From assembly GCA_037127255.1 (NCBI GenBank), contig JBANSL010000014.1, positions 68,555,646 through 68,619,645 of the forward strand: a DNA stretch of 64,000 nt, read 5' to 3'. The notes under the pieces were generated by a model. That model was not told the origin of the DNA. It saw only the letters and a program-made list of their open reading frames with translations, and searched no databases. The translations under genes and the position numbers were made by a program. Positions 46,766 to 57,649 of the stretch are shown here, piece after piece. Origin of the DNA: Persicaria tinctoria (lineage: Eukaryota; Streptophyta; Magnoliopsida; Caryophyllales; Polygonaceae). Each line of letters begins with the position of its first letter. Within the stretch, counting starts at the first letter, position 1.

Positions 46766-47018
46766 CTCCCTCCGTTCGGCAAAACTTGTCATTTTAACTC
46801 TCTACACAAGTTTTAATAAAGCTAATAATTACACTCTCTTTTTACTAATTTACCCTCATTTATTACTCTACTTTTTACTTTATCAAAAACTACAACTCAC
46901 AACACATCAATCAAATCAAGGGCATTTTAGTAAAGTAGAAGCAAAAATATCTAAAATGACAAGTTTTTCCGAACAAAAACAAAACTCTAAAACGACAAGT
47001 TTTGCCGAACGGAGGGAG
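46766..47018. mobile_element. Stowaway-type MITE
   Basis: 253 bp, ends CTCCCTCCGTTCGGCAAAACTTG and its near-perfect inverse, with TA duplications at 46764-46765 and 47019-47020. Copy B lacks it. Confidence 0.93.
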
Positions 47019-47649
47019 TATTAGTTTATTGGGCCAGGCACTTATAAAAATGATCGGAGTATTAGTTTATTGGGCCGGAATTGATTCATCACTCCGGTAA
47101 TCCAACCAACAGTCCAACTTCATCGACAATCAATATACGCACTAACCCACGGAAGTTCTGATGAGTTGACAACTGACATTGAACATTTATACCTTAATAA
47201 AATATTGCCGTTCTAATTGTGAAAAAAAATGTTCTAATCCTGAAAACAAATAATCTTATCCTATCTGTTTGGTCAAATATATTATTGATTATTTAAATAT
47301 ATATTTTTAAAGATGAAAATTATATAAAATATCTAAATTTTTATAATTTTTTTTAACAATTTTGTACTTATGAATCAAAATTATTTTTAAAATTTTTATA
47401 TAACTTTTATTAATTATCTCAAAAAATATGTGTGAATAGTAAACGATATGTTTTACGAAATGGGTGATGGAGTAAAGTTTAAAAAATCTAAATTATTAAA
47501 ATAATAAATTGAATGAAAGCTAAGTTAAAATAATAAATTTAATATCAAAAGTCAGTGTCATTTAATATACTCCAACAAGTCCCTTATAAATTGTTAAAAT
47601 GATTTCAATCTTAAACCGAGTCATTCATGACTGTTTTTTGGCGTGTTTA

Positions 47650-47830
47650 GATTTCCATGCATTTTAATGATTTTTTTTTAAATATTCACTAAAAATATTT
47701 ATTTATTAAAATATTTTCAAGTTTAAAATATTTACAAAAATATTTATTTTTTTAAAAGGTTTTTTTTTCATAAATCACCAATTTGAACTTGACATCGAAA
47801 GGGAAGTTACATTTTGCTATCGCATTTTTT
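47650..47830. repeat. Half-copy of the CGCGGT-palindrome family (copy A)
   Basis: AAATATTCACTAAAAATATT, TTTAAAATATTTACAAAAATA and AATCACCAATTTGAACTTG match, in one orientation, the arms seen at 55060-55260 and 30490-31680. The paralogous copy in block B is at about 53845-54015. Confidence 0.6.
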
Positions 47831-48215
47831 GTGCAAGTCGATGTCATTATTGACGATGCCAAGAAAAAGAGTTCACTCAGAGAACATGACTTATGACGTC
47901 AGGAATAGGTCACCCACCATAAAAAACACAAGAAGCGCACATGTCCAAACCTTATCCGAGATCATCAACATCGCGAGAGCACTAAAGATCGGGAAACATA
48001 TTAACATTTACACTTGTCCACTCCATAAAAAAAATCAGCGTAAACTCGTTAAAACATCGCGATTATCACGCTATCCACGTATCATCAAACAACACGTTGG
48101 CCAAAAGGCATCTCGCTGGCACCCTCTCACAAAAGTGATGTCATCAAACATCTCGTGACTCGTTGGCATCCTCTCACAGGAAGTCCTTAACCTCAGGTAT
48201 GAGGGCATGGGCTAC

Positions 48216-48650
48216 CAGGCACGGAAGGAGGGGTGGGATGGTGTATGCTGCAGCCCACCCCATTTACAAATAATATAGGTAATATACTTATACTGCGTAT
48301 TAAAAATCATATTGTTTAGTTAGCCCAGTTGGTAAAAAGGGCCGAAGGGGAATGGAAGAACCGTGGATTCAAATCGCATCCCCAACACTGCTTTTCTACA
48401 ACTACTTTTTTTGCCCCCTTTTTTTTTACAGGCGAGATTTTGGGGGTGTCAACCGCGGTTGTACCACCACCCAAGAGCGTCCTTGCGGACGAGAGTTTGG
48501 AACTCAGAATCAGAACCCCAAGACGACGGAGCGGACTCTAAGGCCATATGAGCGAGGCGATTTGGCTTCCCTAAAGATATGAGTAACAGAAGCCACCTCA
48601 AAACAGCGAAGCAAGCGGAGAGAATCCGATTTGGCTTCCCTAAAGATATG
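48216..48650. repeat. Dispersed SINE-like repeat between the two blocks
   Basis: Begins CAGGCACGGAAGGAGGGGTG and contains TGCAGCCCACCCCATTT, then TTAGTTAGCCCAGTTGGTAAA (A-box-like) and GTGGATTCAAATCGC (B-box-like). Related text lies near 61264, 57134 and, inverted, 63330. A duplicated phrase CGATTTGGCTTCCCTAAAGATATGAG occurs at 48558 and 48627. No protein gene. Confidence 0.5.
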
Positions 48651-48657
48651 AGGAAAT

Positions 48658-48936
48658 GAATCTTTCACACATTGAAATTGAATGTGACAACTTGACAATA
48701 ATCAATAATGTAAACAAGATTTGAAAATGTATATAGGAGGTCGAGATGATATATCGTTAATTACGAACATGGGCTTTGTTGCCCTCTTTTGGAAGGCTGG
48801 AGTGTCACATATATGTCGTGAAGGAAACATTGTCGCTGATTTGATAGCAAAGTTGGCTCATGATAACGACTTATGAGCCATATGTTCTCATCCTGATTTT
48901 TGGTCACTTGTCTGAGAGGACGTTACTGGGAGGTAA
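48658..48936 (+). pseudogene. RNase H remnant of a LINE (copy B)
   Basis: Nearly identical to 45888-46173, including ALFWKAGVSHICREGNIVAD, with a 6-7 base deletion near 48713 and an extra stop (TGA in place of TTA) near 48873. Confidence 0.7.
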
Positions 48937-49065
48937 GTAACATTATAGTCTTCTACTGTTTAGATTCTTACCTTGTTTCCAAAAAAAAAAAAAAGAAGAA
49001 GAAAGTGAGTTGCACCTAAAAAAAATCTCTCCCATAAATTCTTTTAAACAAAGAAGGGAAATTAG

Positions 49066-52000
49066 GGGTTCGTATGGGACGAGGTTATTAAACTGACTAA
49101 AATTATAAACAGGGTAAATTTTATAAACTGTTGGTACATATAATCTCCATATGGGGTACAAAGATGTTTTAAATTTTTAATTGTGATAAATAAATAAACA
49201 ATGCAAAAAGAGTGTGTTGATTTTTGTAGTTAAAATTTTAACTAGAAATCAAACAGACATTGGAAGATATGGCTACCGACAAATCACCGGGCCCAGATGG
49301 CTACCCGCCTAAATTCTACACTCATTGCTGGAACATAGTTGGCCCATCTCTCTGTAAAACTGTTAAAGCCTTCTTTCACTCGGGAACCCTCTTAGAGGAA
49401 ATAAACCAAACTTTTATTGCACTTATCCCAAAATTAGATAATCCGAAAAACATAAATCACTTCAGACCCATTAGCTTATGCAACACAATCTATAATATTA
49501 TATCAAAGATCCTGGCTAACAGGCTCAAACCAATTCTTCCTCGTATTATTAGCCCATTTCAAGGGGCTTTTGTGGAAGGAAGATCCATCCAAGACAACAC
49601 CTTAATTGCACATGAAGTATTTCATAGCTTTCATAGAAAAAAAGGCAAGCAAGGTTGGATGACCCTAAAGCTTGACATGGAAAAAGCATATGATAAGCTT
49701 AACTGGAGTTTTATTGAAGCAACTCTGATCAAATTCGGATTCCATCCCAAATGGATAAATTGGGTTATGAAATGTATAACCACAACCACCTTCTCGATAT
49801 TAGTGAACAACTGTCCAGGAAAACAATTCAAACCAACGAGAGGAATCAGACAAGGTGACCCTCTAGCACCCTATATCTTTGTACTTGTGATGGAAAGTTT
49901 AGCCCGGGAGCTACATAAGGAAGCTCGGCTAGATGATGCTCTGATTGGCATAAAGATAACAAAAATGGTACTCCTATCCCCTTCTTAACCGTTGTTGATG
50001 ATACTCTCATTTTTTCTAAAGCATCCTTCAAATGTCTCCATACTACACAGAACATCTTGAATAACTTCTCTAACCTATCTGGACTAGTAATAAATTTCAA
50101 CAAAAGTTCTCTCCAAGTGTCGGCAAATGTAACCTCAACTTTAGCCAATAGTCTAGCACAACAAATAAGAATACCAGTATCCAAAACTATAGAAAAATAT
50201 CTAGGAATCCCCATCATAAGTGGAAGAGTTAAGAATTGTGTTTTTGAAGAAGCTATCGATCGACAGCCTTAAGAAGAGCTGTCGAAATGGAAAGCTTCAT
50301 CCCTATCACAAGCTGGTAGGTCAATCTTGATACAAGCAAATCTCAATTCAAAGACAAACTACCTAATGCAGAATTTCTTGCTACCAAAAGGGGTGCTTAA
50401 CCAAATAGACCAAATAAATAAGAATTTTTTTTGGAATAAACTATTCTCTCAACGATACAACCCTCTTATTAGCTGGGACAAGATTTGCAAACCAAAAAGT
50501 GAAGGTGGTCTTGGCTTCAAGACAGCTGAAGAAATGAATATCACTCTGCAGATGAAACTACTTTGGAAACTATACTCGAATCCGGATAATATCTGGACCA
50601 AACTCATTAAGGAAAAATATTTGCAAACTGAGACAATTAGACAATGATCGACTCAAAACACGTCTTGGCAATTTGGTAGACTGCTAAACCTCAGAGACAA
50701 ATTTCACAAAGGATTATTATGGATAGTTGGCAATGGGGAAGACATTAGCGTTTGGGATGACCCATGGCTTCATGACCACGATCTAACAATATATAAGAAT
50801 GATCAGAACCATGACCTAAGGGTGTCTGATCTGATTACAAATCAAACTCAGTGGAATACCTCCCTTCTAGCGAGAATTTCCCCCCAACACATAGCAAACA
50901 ACATACAACAAATCGAAATTCCGGAGTGGAAACCTAGAGATAGACTGATTTGGAAGCCTAATCCAACTGGTCATTTTTCAACTAAATCTGCATACCAGCT
51001 TATCAAGGATTCAAGGATACACGACAAGACGACAATGACTATAAATGGATCTGGAAGCTTAAAATTCCACCACGAATACAAAATCTAGTATGGAAAATAG
51101 CCATTGATGGACTAGCTACAAAATGCAGGCTAAATAGGTATTTCAACAGAGTTCCTTCTCACTGCTTCTTGTGTAATAGTGAGGATGAAGATATACACCA
51201 TTTTTTCTTAAATTGTCAAGTAACAAAATCGATAATTAGAAGTTATGAACAAATAACAAACAAATCCTTTTTATATCTCCAAAACATTAACCTCTATATG
51301 AATGATATATTATCTAATAAGGATCAAATCACAAACTTTGAAGAGCTATGTTTCATTTGGCAGACAGTGTGGGAAACAAGGAATAACATAATTTTTAACA
51401 ACATAAAGCTGGACAATCCATCAAGCACGGTTCAGAGGGTAATAGATGAAGTCACAAACTGGGAAAAATCAAGGGTTGAAAGGAATGGTAAGAACCAGAA
51501 TAATAAGAGGCAAAAGAGTAAATGGAAAAAACCGCAAAATCCAATATTAAAAATAAATGTTGATGGCTCAGTGCGCCCCACTGGCCAGTGTTATGTGGGA
51601 GGAGTTATCAGGGACTCTAATGGTCATGTTTTAGATATATTTCATGAGGAGATAAGACCGAGCTCTATTCTCCAAACCGAAGTTTCAACTATATGCACAG
51701 ATATGCAGAAAGCGATTGAACGAGGCTTCAGGCAAGTCATAATCGAAGGTGACAATCTAGTGGCAATGAAAGCAATCACAGGAGTGACAACAGCAAACTG
51801 GGAAATCTTGCGCCAAGTAGAAGAAATCAAGCTTCTTTCCAACCATTTTGAACATATTGAATTTAAGCACTGTTATAGAGAAGCAAATAGAGCTGCAGAT
51901 TTCATTGTTAGGAGTAGAAGGATCTGTAATTTTTCTACCATCCTTTTAAACAAGGATCTTTGTAACATCATCTTTCAAGATGATCAAGGTCGTGTTCTGT

Positions 52001-52219
52001 TTCCTTAACAAAACCTTCCTACTATTTGCCCACTGTAAAATAAATAAATAAATAAATAAACACTAAAAAAGCTCCTTCTATTAGCTTATTTTTTAAACTC
52101 AAAATTTTAATCACTTTTAACTATTTTTTGACATCCATACAACCATTTTACCTGATTTAAAAAAAAACATCCACTTTTACTTATTTTTAACGGTTTATTT
52201 TGGTAGCCATACATACCCC
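49066..52219. mobile_element. TIR element with 3-bp TSD, split by a LINE
   Basis: Ends GGGTTCGTATGG / CCATACATACCCC, TSD TAG (49063-49065 and 52220-52222). Block A gives the empty site GGGAAATTAGATGAAC. A 3-bp duplication with GGGG-type ends is Harbinger-like, although Harbinger prefers TTA/TAA. Without the LINE the element would be only about 330 bp, a MITE. Confidence 0.75.
49240..52064 (+). pseudogene. LINE (non-LTR retrotransposon) pol, 5'-truncated
   Basis: Starts inside the reverse transcriptase (DMATDKSPGPDGYPP). The fingers and palm are visible: FRPISLCNTIYNIISKIL near 49468, FVEGRSIQDN near 49570, LDMEKAYDKLNW near 49672 and RGIRQGDPLAPYIFVL near 49840. After a frameshift near 49980 comes VVDDTLIFSKA; the usual F/Y-A-D-D has become V-V-D-D, with both Asp kept. 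A zf-RVT region lies near 51000-51250, and an RNase H (LKINVDGSVRPTG near 51550, IIEGDNLVAMKAI near 51739, REANRAADF near 51880) ends at 52006. The tail is (AAAT)n at 52037-52060. The endonuclease part is missing, and several frameshifts and stops make it inactive. No clear TSD. Confidence 0.93.
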
Positions 52220-52425
52220 TAGATGTAACTTTGGATGTCTCACCCCAAATGACCGTGTATTGTTAAGGGCCAGGCCCATATAAAAATTAGATATATTTTA
52301 TTGGGCCGGAATTTGATTCATCAGTCCGGTAATCCAACCAACAATCCAACATCATCCACATATGACAATCATTCAATTAATTACGCACGGAAGTTCTGAT
52401 GAGTTGACAACTGGCACTGAACACG

Positions 52426-53394
52426 CTTTTTTATAATGATATAAAAAATATTAATATTTTTTTTATATTTGTTTTTATAAATTCATACTTAATTATAATA
52501 AGTATGAAATTATTTTAAAATTTTTATTTAAAAAAGTTAATATTTTATAGGTAAAACTAATTCAAATAACCTAAACTTTGATGGGGTGAGTAAGTAGCAC
52601 CATGAACTTTTTAATGTGACAAAAGTAACTCAAACTTTTACTACTATGTGCTTCTATCACCACCGGGCACCAATATCGTTTTAAAATAAAAAATAACACC
52701 TAACTTAATTTTATAGTTTTGAAATAAAATCTAAAACAATATTAAACAAGGTTTTTTTAATCAAAATTAAACAAAAGGTAAATTTTTATTAATGAAAAAT
52801 AAATTTTTTGACTTAAGATAATTGAAAAAAATATCACTAATTTATGTCATATTTTTAAAACCCAAAAGTTGGCTTGAAAAAATGATAATTTATTATTAAT
52901 GAAAAATAAATTTTTGTTAATTTATTATTTTTTTAATTAAAGAATAAATTAAAAAATTCATTTGAGAAATATTTTTAAAAAATATTTCTAACTTACATCA
53001 TTTTTTCAAACCATATTTTGGGTTATTAAAATATGATGATAAATTAGCGATATTTTTTTCAACTATCTTAAGTAAAAAAAATTCATTTAAATTTTCTTTA
53101 CCTTTTGTGTAATTTTGATTAAAAAAAACTAGTTTAATATTGTTTCATGTTATATTTCAAAACTATAAAAGCTAGGTGATATTTTTTATTTTAAAAAAGA
53201 CATTGGTAGTGATATAAGGACATAGTAGTAAGAGTTTGGGTTATTTTTGTCACTTTGTAAAGTTCATGGTGCTACTTGCACACCCCACCAAAGTTTGGGT
53301 TATTTAAATTAGTTTTATCTATTTTATATAGTTTTTAACACCTAAAAAAACGTACGTAAATAGTAAAACGTCAAGTTTTAATTAATGGAGGGAG
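52426..53394. mobile_element. Stowaway-like MITE carrying a Mutator MITE
   Basis: Absent from block A (GAACATTTATACC near 47183). The right end is GGAGGGAG followed by TA; the left end has lost the matching CTCCCTCC. It is closely related to 39660-39920. Confidence 0.65.
52550..53319. mobile_element. Mutator-type MITE with 9-bp TSD
   Basis: 770 bp, inverted ends of over 100 bp (GGTAAAACTAATTCAAATAA / the complement GATAAAACTAATTTAAATAA). A perfect 9-bp TSD, TATTTTATA, lies at 52541-52549 and 53320-53328. The related MITE near 39870 shows the empty site TATTTTATATAG. A 9-bp TSD with long TIRs is the Mutator signature. No coding capacity. Confidence 0.92.
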
Positions 53395-54424
53395 TATTCG
53401 CGTTCTAATTGTGGAAAAAAATGTTCTAATCCTGGTAATCTTATTCCATTTGTTCGGTCAAATATATTATTTACTCTGGATTGTTTAAAAAAGGATGAAA
53501 ACTATACTCCATAAAATATCTAAATTTTTTATAATTTTTTTAACAATTTCATAAGAACGGAATTATTTTTAAAAAAATTAATAATTTTTATAACTTTTAT
53601 TGATTATCTAAAAAAATATGTGTGAATAGTAAACGATATGATTTACGAAATGGGTGATGGAGTAAAGTTTAAAAAAACTAAATTATTAAAATAATAAATT
53701 CAATGAAAGCTAATTTAAAATAATAAATTTAATATCAAAAGTCAGTATCATTTAATATACTCCAACAAGTCCCTTATAAATTCTTAAAATGATTTCAATC
53801 TTAAACTGAGTCATGCATGACTGTTTTTGGGCGTGTTTAGATTTCCATGCATTTTAATGATTTTTTTTAAATATTCACTAAAAATATTTATTTATTAAAA
53901 TATTCCCAAGTTTAAAATATTAACAAAAATATTGATTTTTTAAAAGTTTTTTTTTTGCGTAAATCACCAATTTGAACTTGGCATCGGAAGGGAAGTTACA
54001 TTTTGCTATCGTATTTTTTGTGCAAGTACGTCGATGTCGTTATTGACGATGCCAAGAAAAAGAGCCTCCTCAAAAAACACAACTTATGACGTCAGGAATA
54101 GGTCACCCAACATAAAGAACACAAGAAGTGCACCTGTCCAAACCTTATCCAGGATCATCAACATTGCGAGACCACTAAAGATCGCGAAACATATTAACAA
54201 ATACACTTGTCCACTCCATAAAACAGGATCAGCGTAAACTCGCTACAACATCGCGATTATCACGCTATCCACGTATCATCAAGCAACACGCTGGCCAAAA
54301 GCCATCTCGTTGGCACCCTCTCACAGAACTGATGTCATCAAACATCTCGCTTGCCAAAGACCATCTCGCTGGCATCCTCTAACAAAAAGTCCTAATTAAC
54401 CTCGGGCATGAGGGCATGGGCTAC

Positions 54425-55059
54425 ACGTGTCCTTAATTAACCCACGAGGTCGCGAACCAGCTACTCGCTTGATCACCCTATAAATACCACCTCTCCCTCC
54501 AAAGCAACGGGATCCGATTTGTGAAACGAAAGCAAGAACTCTGCAACCTTCCCTGAGATAAAGTCCCCAGAACTGAGTTCATGATATCCTTGTTTAGAGA
54601 AGAACGCTTCGAGAATCAAACATCATCTCTCGATATCTTCTAAAGACGACGATTGAATAGTGACTGTAAGACGCGAGTAAAGCTCGTCGCGAAGAAACAT
54701 ATTGTCATCCAAACCAACTCACAACAAGGACCCTAATTTTATATACGAATCCGCTTCTTAATTGGCTTTACAGGTAAACAAGGACATTTGTCACTACCTT
54801 AAGGTAATATAAGTATAGGTGAAATTCTAGAAAGGTTTCAGTTATCACTAACATCTTTGCTGCCACGGTTGTTGAAGGGAATTAGGGGATTAGGTTGCCT
54901 GTTGCCATCAACTGAGGGGGTGTTGCTTGTCGTTGTTGGAGGAGTGGCCGCTTGTTGCTGCTCATGTAAAGCGAGACTACATTTTTTTTTTTCGAAATGA
55001 AAAATGAAATGAATGTACGTAGGTTCAAATTGTGTTTTACCTAAATATATGATTAAATC
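54425..55059. other. Intergenic with an LTR-promoter-like segment
   Basis: TATAAATACC at 54479 is followed by CT-rich text, and about 300 bp of non-coding sequence look like the promoter and leader of an LTR, but no partner repeat or TSD is seen. No gene. Confidence 0.3.
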
Positions 55060-55290
55060 ACATTTTTATAGCAAAATGTAGTTTTCTCTCTGACACTAGC
55101 TTCAAATTGGTAATTTGCACAAGAAACGCGGTTTAAAACCGCTTTTCTCCATGAAACCTGTAAAAAAATGAATATTAATGTAAATATTTTGAAGTTGTTA
55201 ATATTTTGGTAAATAAATATTTTTAGTGAATATTTTGAGAAAAAAAATTATTTTAATTATAATATATAAACACTTAAAAAAAATTTTATA
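55060..55290. repeat. CGCGGT-palindrome family member
   Basis: Runs from TATAGCAAAATGTAG through the perfect palindrome GCGGTTTAAAACCGC (55128-55142) to AATGAATATTAATGT and TTTTAGTGAATATTTTGAG. The left part is the inverse of the segment at about 47780-47825. The right part matches the outer edge of the inner foldback at 31560-31680. Confidence 0.65.
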
Positions 55291-55802
55291 ATGCATTTAA
55301 AAGCACATAAATTTTAAATAAAATACTTTACAAAGTGTATTAATTAAATACCTAATGTTGCATAAAATTTATAATTACATTGTAAACTTAATGTAATTGA
55401 TTGTCATAGTTTACAATTTATTTTATGATTAAAATACACTTGGAATCCAAACAAATCCTTTGTTAAGGAAAAATAATTTATGGGTGATTTCATTATTTTT
55501 TTTCAAAAAAATTGTTGATGCTTTGTGAAGTTAAGCTAATTGAAGTTTGTTTGGTGAAAGTGTACTATATAAAAGCAGTCGGGATCACCTGTCCCAAAGG
55601 AACATGCCTCGTGCTGTTTCCTCCCCACCAACGAAAATTAAACAAAAAATAATAATTAAAATTAAAAAAATACAGTGAGAGAGTATTATGTGAGGACAGG
55701 GAGACAGGGAAGGGGTGGCACAACATATCCTCACCGATATAAAAGGCCATGGTTCTCTTTATTTACACTTTTGCTACCTTGGACTATAAAAAAGACCAAC
55801 AC
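55291..55802. other. AT-rich intergenic
   Basis: Nothing coding is recognised. The 61-codon ORF at 55565-55750 (- strand) has no domain. Confidence 0.4.
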
Positions 55803-56060
55803 GGATCACCTGTTACACATTTTGTGTTACACTCCCTATTACACTTTTTAAAATTGATATAAATTATGAATCAAATTATGATATGACATCTTAAATTTAA
55901 ACATATATAGAAATTTTTAAGTGGTTAAAGCATAAAAATAATATTTTGCATGTATATTTTAGTGTTTTAACTTCTTAGAGTTTATGCACCTAATCATAGG
56001 GTATCTTTTCATAAGAGACTAAAAAATTGTAAAAATACATATTTAACATCGATTTTTTTA

Positions 56061-56651
56061 TTTTATTTTTTATTAGGAAAAAAATTCGGGCGAGCGAGCT
56101 CTACCCGATGGGATCCTTACGGATGAGGTCTAATAGACCATAATCATTGTGAATATCGACACCCTGGGCAGAGTGGCAAAGGTGTGCAACCTTATCCGCC
56201 ACTCTATTGCCTAGACGGGGAACATGAAAGAAGGACACTTCTTTCATAGTCGATAGTAAAAGTATAACATCTGATAAGATCAGTTCAATTTCCCAAGGGC
56301 ATTTAGATTTTTTATTTAGGTGGTTTATGATTATCAGAGAGTCTCCTTCAATGTGGAGTTTGTCAATACGGAGTTGTAGAGCCTGATTGATTCCCATTTT
56401 AAGAGCCAGAGCTTCCGCTTTCAAGGGGCTTTGAGTTCCAAGGTTTTGATAACAGATGTGTATCGGACGACCTTCCCAGTCCCGGATTATAGCGCCAGCC
56501 GAGCTGACATTGTTGGAAATTGTGGATCCATCAAAATTTAGTTTGAAAATTCCCTTAGGAGGCTTGCGCCATGTAATGTTAGCCTGCTTTCTTTTCGTCC
56601 TCTGGTGCTTGGGGGTTTGTGTGCGCAAGGGGATGTCCTCATCCAAGATAT
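56061..56651 (-). mobile_element. 5'-truncated LINE insertion with 15-bp TSD
   Basis: Bounded by the direct repeat ACATCGATTTTTTTA (56046-56060 and 56652-56666). On the - strand it runs from an RNase H-coding part to an A-rich tail (AATAAAAAATAAAATAAA) at the low-coordinate end, as expected for target-primed reverse transcription. Confidence 0.9.
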
Positions 56652-56655
56652 ACAT
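56101..56655 (-). CDS. RNase H-like ORF of the truncated LINE
   Basis: 184 codons without interruption. It is an RVT_3-type RNase H fold: FKLNFDGSTISNN (first Asp), LKAEALALKMG (Glu), KLHIEGDSLIIIN (second Asp) and VPRLGNRVADKVAHL (last Asp), so the D-E-D-D set is complete. RNase H degrades RNA in RNA-DNA hybrids. The apparent ATG at 56655 lies partly in the target duplication, so the start was created by the insertion and is not the ancestral one. It is probably a transposon relic, but it is intact and could be tested for expression. Confidence 0.75.
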   Translation of the reverse strand: MYILDEDIPLRTQTPKHQRTKRKQANITWRKPPKGIFKLNFDGSTISNNVSSAGAIIRDWEGRPIHICYQNLGTQSPLKAEALALKMGINQALQLRIDKLHIEGDSLIIINHLNKKSKCPWEIELILSDVILLLSTMKEVSFFHVPRLGNRVADKVAHLCHSAQGVDIHNDYGLLDLIRKDPIG

Positions 56656-56795
56656 CGATTTTTTTAATGCTTTAGCTTCTAGCTAAGGTTTATAGATTTA
56701 AACTAAAGTTTTTTTTTTCTTAATTTTTTTTCTAATTCATATCAATTTAAGAGATATAATACGGAGGGTAATATGAAAAGTGTAACAGGGAATCC

Positions 56796-57649
56796 AGTCT
56801 GAGAAAAGGCAATTAGATCATTAAAAGTTATGAGTAAAATTTTGTTTAGTACGTACGTGTAGGATTGTAAGATACTTCAACCTTTTTTTTGAATAAAGGA
56901 TCATGATAATAGATCACAAGATTTTGACACATTTAGATCATATACTCTGATTTCATTATTCAAATTAAATACTATATAAGATTGTAAAGAATCAAATCTA
57001 AATAGTACTCTATATGCTCAATAAAAGTTGTCAAAATTAATATCTTCTATAGTTTTTATTATTAAAAAAACATGTGTGAATATTAACCTGCAACGGAAAG
57101 AGTAAAAACTATGATGCTTAGCCCCTAATGAGGTACAGTGGCGGATCTTAAAATGGTTATTTGTGGGTGCAGAAAATTAAACTTAATTTTTATTTGAAAA
57201 ACCATTAATATTTAAAAATTTTGGGTTTAATTATAGTATTATGTTATGAAGTTTAACAAATGATAAGTATGATAGAAGTATATTAATTTGGTAATGATAC
57301 GAAAATTAATGTATTGAAACGTTTATAACTTTTTACTTAGCTAGGTATCAGATTTGAGCTTATAATATATATCAAATCGAAGCTATCGACGAGAGAAATA
57401 TGTATATTAAATTTTATTTTTAATTGGGGGGCGACTGCCACCTCCGACTCTTATGAAGTTGCTCAATGGTAAGGAGTGAGGGGTTAACGAGAGGTCACGT
57501 GTTCGATCATTGTCTCCACCATTTCTTTTGGTGTCAATTTATCTGGTGGGTAACTCTTTTCAATTGGGTCAAGTACTCGAAGTTTACCATCAAAGACAGG
57601 TTAGTACACTCTCTTTTTTTTTTAAAAAAAAAGAAAGTAAAAAAATCTA
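56796..57649. other. Intergenic with dispersed SINE-like parts
   Basis: TACAGTGGCGGATC near 57135 belongs to the dispersed CAG(T/G)G(C/A)CGGA family. GAAGTTGCTCAATGGTAAGG near 57451 and CACGTGTTCGATCATTG near 57497 resemble pol III A and B boxes. No acceptor stem or anticodon arm can be built, so it is not a tRNA gene. No protein gene. Confidence 0.4.

Larger units (their letters stand above)
45882..48215. repeat. Duplicated block, copy A
   Basis: A 2.3-kb segment that aligns with 48651-54424. It holds a LINE RNase H remnant, a hAT MITE (46266-46645), a Stowaway MITE (46766-47018), AT-rich DNA and a GATGTCATTATTGACGATGCC segment. The MITEs are absent from copy B, so they came after the duplication. 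Copy A stops at GGGCTAC, where a dispersed repeat begins. Confidence 0.88.
48651..54424. repeat. Duplicated block, copy B
   Basis: The second copy of block A, enlarged to 5.8 kb by a TIR element carrying a LINE (49066-52219) and by a MITE carrying a Mutator-type MITE (52426-53394). The uninterrupted parts align closely with copy A, for example GGTCGAGATGATATATCG and GACGTCAGGAATAGGTCACC. Confidence 0.88.
55803..56795. mobile_element. TIR element interrupted by a LINE fragment
   Basis: Left end GGATCACCTGTTACAC and right end GTGTAACAGGGAATCC are inverted, and similarity continues inward (TTGATATAAATTA against its inverse TAATTCATATCAA). Without the LINE the element is about 390 bp. I found no TSD. 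Confidence 0.7.

Noticed and set aside
49180..52070. Target duplication of the 49.2-52.1 kb LINE (ATAAATAAATAAACA on both sides)
   Set aside because: The match is low-complexity and overlaps the (AAAT)n tail, and the left copy is about 40 bp from the likely LINE start.
54470..54500. Promoter of an unseen gene at TATAAATACC
   Set aside because: No ORF follows. It fits an LTR-like relic better, and even that lacks a partner.
57451..57520. tRNA gene
   Set aside because: A- and B-box-like words are present but no cloverleaf can be formed. It is better seen as SINE-like.
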